Source: an uncultured Pelagibacteraceae bacterium
Lineage (GTDB): Bacteria > Pseudomonadota > Alphaproteobacteria > Pelagibacterales > Pelagibacteraceae
NCBI GenBank assembly: GCA_902599665.1
Contig: CACKGK010000001.1
Span: 62,001 to 126,000, forward strand
DNA length: 64,000 nt
Direction: 5' to 3'
The notes under the pieces are model-generated. The model did not search any database. It saw only the letters and a program-made list of their open reading frames with translations, and was not told the origin of the DNA. This document shows positions 27,774-36,053 of the stretch, piece after piece (the stretch's first letter is position 1; every line of letters begins with the position of its first letter). A program made the position numbers and the translations under genes.

Positions 27774-28299
27774 ACTTAAAAAACGAGATACCAGCAACAC
27801 CAGCTGATTTTGTAAGATTAATTAATCCAAAATTATCTTTTGATATACCACCAAGGGCCACAATTTCTTTGTATGAGAGTTTTGATATTAAATTAAATTT
27901 ATTTATTCCTAAAAAGTTATTATTATTTTTAAAGATTGACGATATAAAAATTTTATCGACATTTTGCTTCTCTTTAATTCTAATCTCTTTTAAGTTATGT
28001 GCTGATCCTAGTAATATGAAATTTTTTTTAAATTTATAACTAAGATGAGAAAAATTTTTATTGAAAGAAGGGAGATATGCACCATCTAAGTCTAATTTAA
28101 TTGATAATTTTACATTATTAGATAGGAGAAATTTAAGTTTTTTTTTTCTACAATAATTTTTTAAAAAAAGAATTTCACCAATTCTGTAATTTTTTTTATA
28201 ATTTCGGTATATTATTGTTGTATTTAAGTCTTGTTTATCAATATTACTTTTTTTAAATTCTTCTATAAAGTAATATTTTTTAATAAATTTATAATGCAT
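27772..28299 (-). CDS. Thiamine phosphate synthase / TenI-like TIM-barrel protein
   Basis: A 175-residue protein of the ThiE/TenI family, which couples HMP-pyrophosphate and thiazole phosphate (ThiE) or aromatises the thiazole (TenI). Family landmarks are GAYLPSF, LLGSAHNLKEI and EIVALGGISKDN; phosphate-loop glycine is kept. It is shorter and more diverged than authentic ThiE (about 210), so a TenI-like or moonlighting role is possible. I choose ATG 28299 (MHYKFIKKYYFI); ATG 28311 is an alternative. The start codon overlaps that of divergent yggS within ATGCAT. SAR11 bacteria depend on an external thiamine precursor, which makes a salvage role plausible. Confidence 0.68.
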   Translation of the reverse strand: MHYKFIKKYYFIEEFKKSNIDKQDLNTTIIYRNYKKNYRIGEILFLKNYCRKKKLKFLLSNNVKLSIKLDLDGAYLPSFNKNFSHLSYKFKKNFILLGSAHNLKEIRIKEKQNVDKIFISSIFKNNNNFLGINKFNLISKLSYKEIVALGGISKDNFGLINLTKSAGVAGISFFK

Positions 28300-28956
28300 A
28301 AAACAGTTCAAAACCTAATATCAATTCAAAATCAAATTAAATCAAAATTAGTGGACTTAAATGTAAAAGAAAGAATACCAAAAATAATTGCAGTTTCAAA
28401 AACATTTAAGATTGATCACATTTTGCCATTAATTGAATATGGTCATTTAGACTATGGTGAAAACAAAGTTCAAGAAGCACTAGAAAAATGGACTGATATA
28501 AAAAATCAAAATAACAAAATCAATCTTCATTTAATAGGTAAATTACAGACTAATAAAGTTAAATTTGCTGTTAAAATTTTTGATTATATTCATTCATTAG
28601 ATAACGAAAAATTGGCAAAAAAAATAGCGGATGAACAACAAAAACAAAGCAAAAAACCAAAAATTTTTATTCAGATTAATCTTGGGGAGGAGGATCAAAA
28701 ATCTGGGATACTAATAAATGATTTAACTGAATTTTATAATTATTCACAAAATCTTAATTTAAATATTATTGGATTAATGTGTATACCTCCATTTAATGAG
28801 GACTCGACAAAGTTTTTTATGAAAATGAGTGAGCTTAATGAAAAAATTAATCAAAATGAATTAAGCATGGGAATGTCCTCAGATTACATGAAAGCTGTAG
28901 AATATAAATCTACATTCTTACGTATAGGTTCAAATATATTTGGACAAAGAGGTTAG
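28294..28956 (+). CDS. YggS family PLP-binding homeostasis protein
   Basis: Pyridoxal-phosphate carrier of the YggS/PROSC (PLPHP) family, affecting vitamin B6 balance and amino-acid pools; no enzyme activity is established. The PLP-binding Lys is in IIAVSKTFK (about residues 31-39), then YGENKVQEALEKW, HLIGKLQTNK and SMGMSSDYMKA. I place the start at ATG 28294, giving 220 residues; an earlier TTG at 28231 would lie well inside the opposite gene. The stop overlaps the end of the convergent L,D-transpeptidase gene by 4 bases. Confidence 0.93.
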   Translation: MHKTVQNLISIQNQIKSKLVDLNVKERIPKIIAVSKTFKIDHILPLIEYGHLDYGENKVQEALEKWTDIKNQNNKINLHLIGKLQTNKVKFAVKIFDYIHSLDNEKLAKKIADEQQKQSKKPKIFIQINLGEEDQKSGILINDLTEFYNYSQNLNLNIIGLMCIPPFNEDSTKFFMKMSELNEKINQNELSMGMSSDYMKAVEYKSTFLRIGSNIFGQRG

Positions 28957-29447
28957 GTTATTTTGATTTTTGTTCTTTTATTAATTAGTTTACACAATAT
29001 TAAAAAATCTTTTTTTTTAAGAGCTATACAACCAGCTGTAGGCTTATAATTTTTTGTGAGATGAAGAAAAATTGCACTTCCTTTTCCTAATTTAGTTTTT
29101 TGGGTATTATAATTAATTGGTATCATTAAATCATATTTGCAGTCTTTCCTATATAATTTTTCATGCCTTAGCTTACGACTGACATTTATCAATTTATTAT
29201 ATTTTTTTTTATTTTTAATATCATCACACCAACCCATAACTTTCCTTATTTTTATACACCTTAGCTTAGTTGTAGGTTTTAGAATTCTGTCAGCCCTATA
29301 ATATATATTTCCTAATGAAAATGTGCCAATTGGGGTTTTCTTATCTCCTTCAATCTTTTTTTTAGTTAATCCTTTTTCTCCAATACTGCATTTAAAATAA
29401 AAGTCATCAAATTTAAGAGTTACTTTATTTTTCAAAATAATTGTCAT
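28953..29447 (-). CDS. L,D-transpeptidase (YkuD) domain protein
   Basis: A 164-residue YkuD-family protein. The catalytic region IFLHLTKNYKPTAGCIALKKKDF supplies the His and Cys of the H-x(n)-[ST]-x-G-C motif; the first half, GEKGLTKKKIEGDKKTPIGTF, also matches the family. L,D-transpeptidases make 3-3 peptidoglycan crosslinks or attach proteins to the wall, in the periplasm, yet no signal peptide is seen, as in several short alphaproteobacterial members, so its location is uncertain. The start faces the regulator gene at 29461 with only 13 bases between. Confidence 0.85.
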   Translation of the reverse strand: MTIILKNKVTLKFDDFYFKCSIGEKGLTKKKIEGDKKTPIGTFSLGNIYYRADRILKPTTKLRCIKIRKVMGWCDDIKNKKKYNKLINVSRKLRHEKLYRKDCKYDLMIPINYNTQKTKLGKGSAIFLHLTKNYKPTAGCIALKKKDFLILCKLINKRTKIKIT

Positions 29448-29460
29448 ATCTTAATAATAT

Positions 29461-30030
29461 ATGAATAACCAAAATTTAGTAATTTATGACTTTAATATAA
29501 TTTATGACATATTAAAGGAAATAGAGGACTATCTTAATTTCAACCTAATTAAAATTGAAAAATCTAAACTCGATATTCAAAAAATTAAAAATCAGGAAAA
29601 TTTTTTGATTATTTCAAAAAAAGAAATAGCTGGTTTTAAAAATCAAATCATAATTAATCAGTTTCCATTAGAAATTTCAAAGTTGGTAGAAAGTATAAAC
29701 ATTAAATTTTTAAAAAAAATATACAATCAACAATCAGAAATAGATTTAGGGAGTTATAAATTAAATTTAAATTCCAGAAAAATATTCAATAGAACTAATT
29801 CACTTGATTTAACTGAAAGGGAAGCAAATATTATTGTTTTCCTTGAAAAATTAAAAAAACCAGTAAAAATTTCTCAACTCCAAACTGAAGTGTGGGGTCA
29901 CAACTCAAAATTAGAAACTCATACTGTAGAAACACATATATATAGATTAAGAAAAAAAATTAATAAAAATTTTAAGGATAATAATTTTATAATAAGTACC
30001 AAGCAGGGCTACTCGATATCAAAAAAGTGA
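29461..30030 (+). CDS. OmpR/PhoB-type winged-helix regulator with degenerate receiver
   Basis: A 189-residue protein. The C-terminal half (about 95-189) is an OmpR-type winged helix: LTEREANIIVFLEK, VWGHNSKLETHTVETHIYRLRKKI (recognition helix within it) and IISTKQGYSI. The N-terminal half has the size and alternating pattern of a CheY domain but lacks the phosphate-accepting Asp: the expected strand reads FLIISKKE, and the conserved Lys region reads IIINQFPLE. It is therefore probably phosphorylation-independent. No histidine kinase is adjacent. The nearest neighbour is the divergent L,D-transpeptidase gene, a possible target. Confidence 0.8.
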   Translation: MNNQNLVIYDFNIIYDILKEIEDYLNFNLIKIEKSKLDIQKIKNQENFLIISKKEIAGFKNQIIINQFPLEISKLVESINIKFLKKIYNQQSEIDLGSYKLNLNSRKIFNRTNSLDLTEREANIIVFLEKLKKPVKISQLQTEVWGHNSKLETHTVETHIYRLRKKINKNFKDNNFIISTKQGYSISKK

Positions 30031-30072
30031 AAACATCTCTAATTGACAATATAATATCCAACACTTTTAAAA

Positions 30073-30183
30073 ATGAAATCTAAAAAAAATTTTATTGCAA
30101 AAGATTTATATTCCAAAAAATATAAGCCTAGAATTGTAAAACCTAAAAAAGGTAAAGGTAGTTTTAAAAGGAAGAAAAAATAA
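30073..30183 (+). CDS. Mini ArfA-like alternative ribosome-rescue factor
   Basis: A 36-codon ORF beginning MKSKKNFIAKDLYSKKYK and ending KGKGSFKRKKK. The pattern A-x-D-L ... Y-K-x-R-I-V-K-P-K-K-G-K-G-S-F-x-R-K matches the conserved core of ArfA (ribosome rescue with RF2 when tmRNA fails), whose E. coli form has KKGKGSYMRK. It lacks the long hydrophobic C-terminal tail removed in functional E. coli ArfA anyway. Very high Lys content suits binding in the mRNA channel. It lies in a 170-base gap, 42 bases after the regulator. The short length means chance resemblance to a basic peptide must be considered. Confidence 0.66.
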   Translation: MKSKKNFIAKDLYSKKYKPRIVKPKKGKGSFKRKKK

Positions 30184-30200
30184 ATTGTTGTTTATATTCT

Positions 30201-31130
30201 CTATAGTCTAGCCCCAATTTGTTGAATGACTTTAGAAGACATTTCAGTTCCTTTATCCAAACTTTCTTTCAGTGACATATTATTTACATGTCCATGTAAA
30301 AAGCCCCCTGCAAAAAGATCCCCAGCTCCAGTTAAATCAACAATTTTAAGATCTTTTTTGATACCACATTCTACCACTTCATCCCCATTAATAGCAACAG
30401 CACCTTTTTCACCTCTAGTTAAGACAATTATTTTACCAAGAGATTTGGAAAAGCTTATCACCTCATCAAAAGATTTTGCATCTATCAATGACATTATTTC
30501 TTGCTCATTGGCAAATGTTATATCCAATTTATTTTTAACTAATTCTAAAAAATGTAGTTTATGTCGATCTACGCAAAACTGATCTGATAATGACATGGCA
30601 ACTTTGTTTGCACTCTGAATAGCTTTTTCAAAAGCTTTTTTGGGCTCTCCTTCGTCCCAAAGGTAACCTTCTAGGAGTATTATTTCACTTTGTTTAATAG
30701 CATCAATACTTACATCATTTTCATTTATTTTTCCTGCCGTACCTAAAAAAGTACACATCGTTCTCTCAGAGTCTGGAGTAACTAGTATTAAGCAAGTTCC
30801 AGTTGGAAGTTCCTCTTTTTTTTTAGAGTAAAAATATTTAACATTCTCCTGCTTTAAACCATCTTCGTATTTACTTCCAAGATCATCATCATTAACTTTG
30901 CCTATGAAACCCACCTCATTCCCGAGTTGGGATAAACCAACAATTGAATTAGCAACTGATCCTCCTGAAACTGTTTTTTCAATTTTAAGATTAGATAATA
31001 ATTCTTTAAATTCTTTGTCATCAAAAATTAATTTCATCGTACTTTTTGTTAAACTATTTTTAGCAATAAAATCGTCCTCTACTTTGCAAATTACATCTAC
31101 AATTGCGTTTCCAATTCCTAGTATTTTCAT
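30201..31130 (-). CDS. PfkB-family carbohydrate/adenosine kinase
   Basis: Ribokinase-like kinase of 309 residues. N-terminal ILGIGNAIVDVIC and SGGSVANSIVGLSQLG form the sugar-binding lid; C-terminal DLTGAGDLFAGGFLHG (about 271-286) holds the catalytic Asp and anion hole. The overall pattern matches the adenosine-kinase branch widely annotated in alphaproteobacteria, which would phosphorylate adenosine to AMP and help recycle the adenosine made from S-adenosylhomocysteine. A fructose or other sugar substrate cannot be excluded. It follows nth by 3 bases and so may share its transcript. Confidence 0.85.
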   Translation of the reverse strand: MKILGIGNAIVDVICKVEDDFIAKNSLTKSTMKLIFDDKEFKELLSNLKIEKTVSGGSVANSIVGLSQLGNEVGFIGKVNDDDLGSKYEDGLKQENVKYFYSKKKEELPTGTCLILVTPDSERTMCTFLGTAGKINENDVSIDAIKQSEIILLEGYLWDEGEPKKAFEKAIQSANKVAMSLSDQFCVDRHKLHFLELVKNKLDITFANEQEIMSLIDAKSFDEVISFSKSLGKIIVLTRGEKGAVAINGDEVVECGIKKDLKIVDLTGAGDLFAGGFLHGHVNNMSLKESLDKGTEMSSKVIQQIGARL

Positions 31131-31133
31131 TAA

Positions 31134-31787
31134 TTATGCTTTCTTGGTTATAAGTGGTTTTTTTCTCTTAGGATAACAAGTAGTACAGATTTTACAAGAT
31201 AAACCATAGCACTCTCTTGCTTTACAATATTCTCTTCCATAATATATAATTTGAAGATGTAACTTATTCCAATATTTTTTAGGAAACAGTCTTTTAAGAT
31301 CTTCTTCTGTTTGAACTACATTTTTTCCATTAGTTAAGCCCCATCTTTGTGCTAGCCGATGAATATGGGTGTCGACTGGAAATGCAGCATATCCAAACCC
31401 TTGAGACATCACTACACTGGCTGTTTTATGCCCAACACCTGGTAATTCTTCAAGTTGTTCAAAAGTTTTTGGAACTTTACCATTATACTTTTCAACTAAA
31501 GTTTTTGACAAATTGTATACACTTTTTGCCTTAATTCTAAAAATACCAATACTTCTAATTAGTTTTTCAATTTTTTTTCTTCCCAACTTAACAAAGTGTT
31601 CAGGCTTATTATATTTTGGATATATATTTTTAGTAACATTATTAACATTAACATCTGTACATTGTGCAGATAAAAGAACAGAAACTAGTAAAGTAAAAAT
31701 ATTTCTGTGTTTAAGAGGAATTGGCGTCTTTGGATATATTTTGTTTAAAGTTCGAAGAACAATTTTTGCCCTTTGCTCCTCACTCAT
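31134..31787 (-). CDS. nth: Endonuclease III
   Basis: Base-excision-repair glycosylase/AP lyase that removes oxidised pyrimidines. The helix-hairpin-helix LEELPGVGHKTASVVM carries the catalytic Lys, FPVDTHIHRLAQR the catalytic Asp, and the C-terminal cysteines in CKARECYGLSCKICTTC bind the 4Fe-4S cluster. The 217 residues are normal. It overlaps dapB by 4 bases and precedes the adenosine-kinase-like gene by 3. Confidence 0.95.
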   Translation of the reverse strand: MSEEQRAKIVLRTLNKIYPKTPIPLKHRNIFTLLVSVLLSAQCTDVNVNNVTKNIYPKYNKPEHFVKLGRKKIEKLIRSIGIFRIKAKSVYNLSKTLVEKYNGKVPKTFEQLEELPGVGHKTASVVMSQGFGYAAFPVDTHIHRLAQRWGLTNGKNVVQTEEDLKRLFPKKYWNKLHLQIIYYGREYCKARECYGLSCKICTTCYPKRKKPLITKKA

Positions 31788-32560
31788 TTAAAATTTAAAA
31801 CATCACGCATCGAATATAAACCCGGTTTTTTTTTCATCAACCATTTTCCAGCCGTTAAAGCTCCTTCACTGTATAAAGCCCTATCAAATGCTTCGTGATT
31901 TAATGTAATAATTTCTTTTCCACTTGAAAATTTGACTTCATGTTCACCAACTGTTTTGCCTTTTCGTATTGAGTTAAAATTTATTTTTTTTCCATAAGGA
32001 AAACTTTTTTTATTAAGATATTTTTTTCCAAATAAATTATAAAAATCTTTATTTTTGCCAGCAGCAATTCCTTTACCCAACATTAACGCTGTTCCAGATG
32101 GATAGTCTATTTTATGTTTATGATGAACCTCATATACTTTACTTAAAAAATTATTTCCTAATGATTTAGACGCTATTTCGGTTAAATACATTAACAAATT
32201 TATGCCTAAGCTCATGTTTCCAGCTTTCAGTATTGGAATTTTCTTTGAAAATTTTTTAATAAGACTTTCCTCTTTTTTGGTAAATCCAGTTGTACCAATA
32301 ACAACTCTTTTTTTAAGCTTTGATGCAATTTTAAGAATTTCAAAAGTACAATTAGGGACAGTAAAATCGATAATTAAATCAACATTTTTGAAGGAATTTT
32401 CATTATTTAAAGTAGGTTTAATTCCAGAAATTTTTTTTTTTATTAATCTATTTTCTGTAAGAGTTGTTAGTTTAAAATTTTTATCAACTCTAGAAGATTT
32501 TACCAGTTGTTGGCCCATTCGTCCCATGCAACCAGATATCGCTAAATTTACTTTGCTCAT
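31784..32560 (-). CDS. dapB: 4-hydroxy-tetrahydrodipicolinate reductase
   Basis: Reduces HTPA to tetrahydrodipicolinate in lysine and meso-diaminopimelate synthesis, so feeds both protein and peptidoglycan. The nucleotide-binding ISGCMGRMGQQLV (residues 8-20), GTTGFTKKE, and the substrate loop EVHHKHKIDYPSGTAL with the catalytic His-Lys pair are all present. It is 258 residues. It is the first of the dapB-nth-kinase run and is divergent from the exported VCBS-repeat protein with 41 bases between. Confidence 0.95.
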   Translation of the reverse strand: MSKVNLAISGCMGRMGQQLVKSSRVDKNFKLTTLTENRLIKKKISGIKPTLNNENSFKNVDLIIDFTVPNCTFEILKIASKLKKRVVIGTTGFTKKEESLIKKFSKKIPILKAGNMSLGINLLMYLTEIASKSLGNNFLSKVYEVHHKHKIDYPSGTALMLGKGIAAGKNKDFYNLFGKKYLNKKSFPYGKKINFNSIRKGKTVGEHEVKFSSGKEIITLNHEAFDRALYSEGALTAGKWLMKKKPGLYSMRDVLNFK

Positions 32561-32601
32561 TAAATTATTTTAATATATTTTTTCAACAATATACAACAAT
32601 T

Positions 32602-34041
32602 ATGGTTATTAAATACCTTTTAAAATTATTTTTGGTTTTTATTTTTTTCGTGTCTATCAATCAATCTAAAGCTGACTTTTTTAAAGATATAACAACTCTA
32701 ATTGATAATAATGATTTTAGACTAAGTTATGGTGTATCTGTCACTGATATAAATCAAGATAATAAATATGAATTTGTTGTTACTGGGTTTGGTTTTTCAA
32801 ACTTAGCGTTGTCTTACGAAAATGGAAAACTTGTAAATATAAATAAAAATGAAATCTTTGATGATGCTAAAAGAAAAACAATTGGAGTTGCTGCTTGTGA
32901 TATTGACCAAGATGGATTTGAAGAAATATATTTTTTAAATACCGACACCTATAGTGGAGAAAAAAAATATTCAGATAGATTGATTGATTACACTAGTGAT
33001 GGTTTTATTGATTTATTTGAAAAAGGAATTAATAAAAAAAATTTAAACTTAACTGCTGGTAGGTCTGTTGCTTGTGTGGATAGAAATGGTGATGGAAAAT
33101 ATGGCATATATGTAGCTAATTACGGGGGTCCGACTAGGTTTTATGAGCAGAGTTCTGGACAAATACTAGATTTAGCAGAGCAGCTTAAAATTGATAAAAT
33201 AACTGGTGGAAGAGCTGTAGTTGCAGGAAACATTTTATCAGGAAAAACTGACATATTTGCTGCAAATGAAAGGGGAAAAAATTTTTTATATTATAATTCT
33301 GATGGTTTCTTTCAGGATATTGCTAAGGATTATAAAATTGATGATCAATATGAAAATGGAAGAGGCACAACTTTATCAGACATACTTTATAGAGGGAGAT
33401 TAGATATAATCACATCCAATTGGAACGGTTATCATAGAGCTTTTGTACTAGAAGATAATAAATTTAAAGATATCGCTACTCCAACTTACAATATTCCTAC
33501 TAGAATTAGAACAGTGATATCAGCAGACTTTGATAATGACGGCTATGACGAAATATTCATGAATAATATTGGTGAACCAAACAAATTATTCAAAATAAAA
33601 GAAGATGGATTTTTTGAAGAGATAAAAATTCAAAATGCTTATGAATCTAACGGATTAGGAACAGGAGCAGCAGTTGCGGATATAGATGATGACGGTATTT
33701 TAGAATTATTAGTTTCTCATGGAGAATCTGGCCTGCAACCACTGACAATGTATAAAGCAGATATTAAAAAAAACTTTAATTATATAAGAATTAAACCATT
33801 AAATAAGTATGGTGCACCTGCAAGAGGTGCAACAGTTATACTTAACTCAAATCTAAGAAATCACGCCAAAACCATTGATGCTGGTTCTGGATATTTATGT
33901 CAAATGGAACCCGTAGCTCATTATGGCATCAGAGAGAGTGAAAAAAATATTGTAGTAAAAATAGTTTGGACTGATGGTTCTTCGCAGTCACTTAAAATAA
34001 ATGAATTCAATAAAACAATACAAGTAAATCAGAAAAAATAG
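32602..34041 (+). CDS. Exported VCBS/FG-GAP repeat protein with ASPIC/UnbV C-terminus (CRTAC-like)
   Basis: A 479-residue secreted protein. The signal peptide spans residues 1-24 (ends QSKA). Repeated calcium-loop motifs of FG-GAP/VCBS blades occur as DINQDNKYEFVVTGFG, DIDQDGFEEIYFLN, DRNGDGKYGIYVAN, DFDNDGYDEIFMNN and DIDDDGILELLVSH, consistent with a seven-bladed propeller. The last ~100 residues, with YIRIKPLNKYGAPARGATV, match the ASPIC/UnbV domain. Human CRTAC1 is the best-known relative; bacterial homologues are common in marine bacteria, with unknown binding partner. It is followed by another exported gene of unknown function. Confidence 0.85.
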   Translation: MVIKYLLKLFLVFIFFVSINQSKADFFKDITTLIDNNDFRLSYGVSVTDINQDNKYEFVVTGFGFSNLALSYENGKLVNINKNEIFDDAKRKTIGVAACDIDQDGFEEIYFLNTDTYSGEKKYSDRLIDYTSDGFIDLFEKGINKKNLNLTAGRSVACVDRNGDGKYGIYVANYGGPTRFYEQSSGQILDLAEQLKIDKITGGRAVVAGNILSGKTDIFAANERGKNFLYYNSDGFFQDIAKDYKIDDQYENGRGTTLSDILYRGRLDIITSNWNGYHRAFVLEDNKFKDIATPTYNIPTRIRTVISADFDNDGYDEIFMNNIGEPNKLFKIKEDGFFEEIKIQNAYESNGLGTGAAVADIDDDGILELLVSHGESGLQPLTMYKADIKKNFNYIRIKPLNKYGAPARGATVILNSNLRNHAKTIDAGSGYLCQMEPVAHYGIRESEKNIVVKIVWTDGSSQSLKINEFNKTIQVNQKK

Positions 34042-34097
34042 GACAATAACACTCAATTCAACAAGTAAAATTAATGAAGTATTCTAAATATTAGATC

Positions 34098-34799
34098 ATG
34101 AAAAAATTAAAATACTTTACTATTTTTTTTCTATTAGTAACTTTTAGTTTAATAAAACCAACATATTCAAATCAATTTAATTATTATGCTGATTTAGTCA
34201 AAGATTGGCCAAAAATTTTTCCTGATCAAAATAGAAATGCTGCAGGTCCAAAATTTTTCAAACATATTTTGTCAAAAGAAATCACATACCAAGATTTTTT
34301 AGAATATAATAAGTTATATTGTGCTGTGTCTGGATCATTGATTGATCCAAATAGCAAACCAGAATTTGTTTATCTTAAAAATGCTGAAAATGACGAGAAA
34401 ATATGTGGATTTTATTATAAGTGTTGTTATCCATGTTCGTGTGATTTGATGAAATACTCTAAAGTAAAAAAAATGAAATATACTTTTACAGATGGTGAAA
34501 AAGAATTTTTTGTTCTCACAATAAAAAATCCCTGCAGTAAAAAAGACTTTCCAAGGGAAGTAAACAAGGATTATTTTTGTCATGAAAATAAACTCGATAA
34601 TAATCAAGTTGTTGTATTAGATGAGAGATTAGTAATTGGTTTATTTCATAACACCACAAAATGTAATTCTCAAAGTATTGCTGCTATTGATAGTCATGAG
34701 ATTACTGGACAATACTGTGAGCTAAGAAATAATGCTCCTCTTGAAGAAGTTCAGGGTGGTATGGGAGATATATTTATAAGATTAGCAAAAGATAATTAA
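34098..34799 (+). CDS. Exported cysteine-rich protein of unknown function
   Basis: A 233-residue protein I cannot assign. A signal peptide (about residues 1-24, ending PTYS) leads to a mature domain with ten cysteines, several clustered in ICGFYYKCCYPCSCDLMKYS, then NPCSK, YFCHEN, TKCNSQ and YCELRN, suggesting disulfides or metal binding. The C-terminal half, with VVVLDERLVIGLFHNTTKCN and AIDSHEITGQYCELRNNAP, has a compact pattern that might be an enzyme or binding fold. It lies 56 bases after the VCBS/UnbV gene in the same direction, so the two could act together. Its stop overlaps the small convergent ORF by 4 bases. Confidence 0.78.
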   Translation: MKKLKYFTIFFLLVTFSLIKPTYSNQFNYYADLVKDWPKIFPDQNRNAAGPKFFKHILSKEITYQDFLEYNKLYCAVSGSLIDPNSKPEFVYLKNAENDEKICGFYYKCCYPCSCDLMKYSKVKKMKYTFTDGEKEFFVLTIKNPCSKKDFPREVNKDYFCHENKLDNNQVVVLDERLVIGLFHNTTKCNSQSIAAIDSHEITGQYCELRNNAPLEEVQGGMGDIFIRLAKDN

Positions 34800-34897
34800 A
34801 TTATTCCAATTCCTTCTTTATAAAAATAGGCACCTAGAATTAGAATTGCTAAAACGTAAATAATTCCAAAGATTGTATATTTAATTTTTTTTTTCAT
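34796..34897 (-). CDS. Small single-helix membrane protein downstream of dnaJ
   Basis: A 33-codon ORF that begins on the base after the dnaJ TAG: MKKKIKYTIFGIIYVLAIL then a hydrophobic run and a short YKEG tail. It predicts one membrane helix with a positively charged N-terminus inside. Contiguity with dnaJ suggests the same transcript. The gene fills what would otherwise be a 98-base gap. Being short and hydrophobic in an AT-rich genome, it could be chance. Confidence 0.5.
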   Translation of the reverse strand: MKKKIKYTIFGIIYVLAILILGAYFYKEGIGII

Positions 34898-36025
34898 CTA
34901 ATTTTTCCAAAAACTTTTTGCTTTTTTAAAGAATTTTTTAATACTTGGATTTGATTTTTCATTTTCAATTTCTCTAAATTTCTCAAGTAATTCTTTTTGT
35001 TCTTTATTTAAAGATACTGGCACTTCAGTGTTAACTTGGACATAAAGGTCTCCATAATCATTTCCTCTCATTAATGGCATTCCTTTTTCTCTTAGTCTAA
35101 ATTGTTTACCACTTTGTGTTCCAGCTGGGATTTTTATCTTTGCTTTTCCACCATCTATTGTTGGTATTTTTATTTCAGCTCCTAAAGCAGCGTCTGCAAT
35201 TGATATTGGGCATTCAAAAAACAAATTTTCTTCAGACCTTTTGAAAAGGTCATGAGAATTTACATTAATAAATAAATAAAGATCACCATTACTAGCTCCT
35301 CTTGATCCAGCCTCTCCTTTACCTGAAAGTCTAATCCTAGTTCCATCGTCTACCCCTTTAGGAATCGTCACTGAAAGTCTCTTACTTGTTTGTTTTTTAC
35401 CTGTGCCCCCACAGTTTGTACATGGGTGAGTTATTTGTTCACCAGATCCTGCACACTGAGGGCAAGTTTGTTGCACAGTAAAAAACCCCTGGCTTGAGCG
35501 AACTTGTCCATGACCACCACACATTGAACACGTACTTGCACTATAGCCTGGTTTTGAACCAGATCCGTTACAAACATCGCATTTATCAGAAGTTGAGAAT
35601 TTAATATCTTGTTTTTTTCCAGCATAAGCTTCTTCTAAACTTATAGAGAGATCATATCTTAAATCAGAACCACGGTTGTTAGATCTTCTTGATCTTCTTC
35701 CGCCACCACCAAAACCTTCACCAAAAAAATCCTCAAAAATATCTGAAAATGATCCTGAAAAGTCAAAGTTTCCAAAGCCTCCTCTGTCACCTCCGCCATT
35801 TTCAAAAGCTGCATGTCCAAAATTGTCATAATTTTGTTTTCTCTCTGAGTTTGACAAAACATGATATGCTTCAGAAGCTTCTTTAAATTTTTCCTCAGCT
35901 CCTTTATCGCCTTTATTTTTATCTGGATGATATCTGACCGCTTGTTTTCTGTAAGCTGCTTTTATTTGATCTGGGCTAGCACTTTTTTCAACACCTAATA
36001 CTTCATAGTAATCTCTTTTTGCCAT
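34898..36025 (-). CDS. dnaJ: Chaperone DnaJ
   Basis: Hsp40 co-chaperone that loads substrates on DnaK and stimulates its ATPase. The J domain (residues 1-70) has the HPDK motif; a Gly/Phe-rich linker with FGNFDFSGSFSDIFEDFFGEG follows; the zinc-binding region has four CxxCxGxG repeats (CDVCNGSG, CSMCGGHG, CPQCAGSG, CTNCGGTG). The 375 residues are full length. It follows dnaK by 28 bases. Only a 33-residue ORF sits between its stop and the convergent gene. Confidence 0.97.
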   Translation of the reverse strand: MAKRDYYEVLGVEKSASPDQIKAAYRKQAVRYHPDKNKGDKGAEEKFKEASEAYHVLSNSERKQNYDNFGHAAFENGGGDRGGFGNFDFSGSFSDIFEDFFGEGFGGGGRRSRRSNNRGSDLRYDLSISLEEAYAGKKQDIKFSTSDKCDVCNGSGSKPGYSASTCSMCGGHGQVRSSQGFFTVQQTCPQCAGSGEQITHPCTNCGGTGKKQTSKRLSVTIPKGVDDGTRIRLSGKGEAGSRGASNGDLYLFINVNSHDLFKRSEENLFFECPISIADAALGAEIKIPTIDGGKAKIKIPAGTQSGKQFRLREKGMPLMRGNDYGDLYVQVNTEVPVSLNKEQKELLEKFREIENEKSNPSIKKFFKKAKSFWKN

Positions 36026-36053
36026 AACTAGTTATAGACAAATGGTTGATAGT

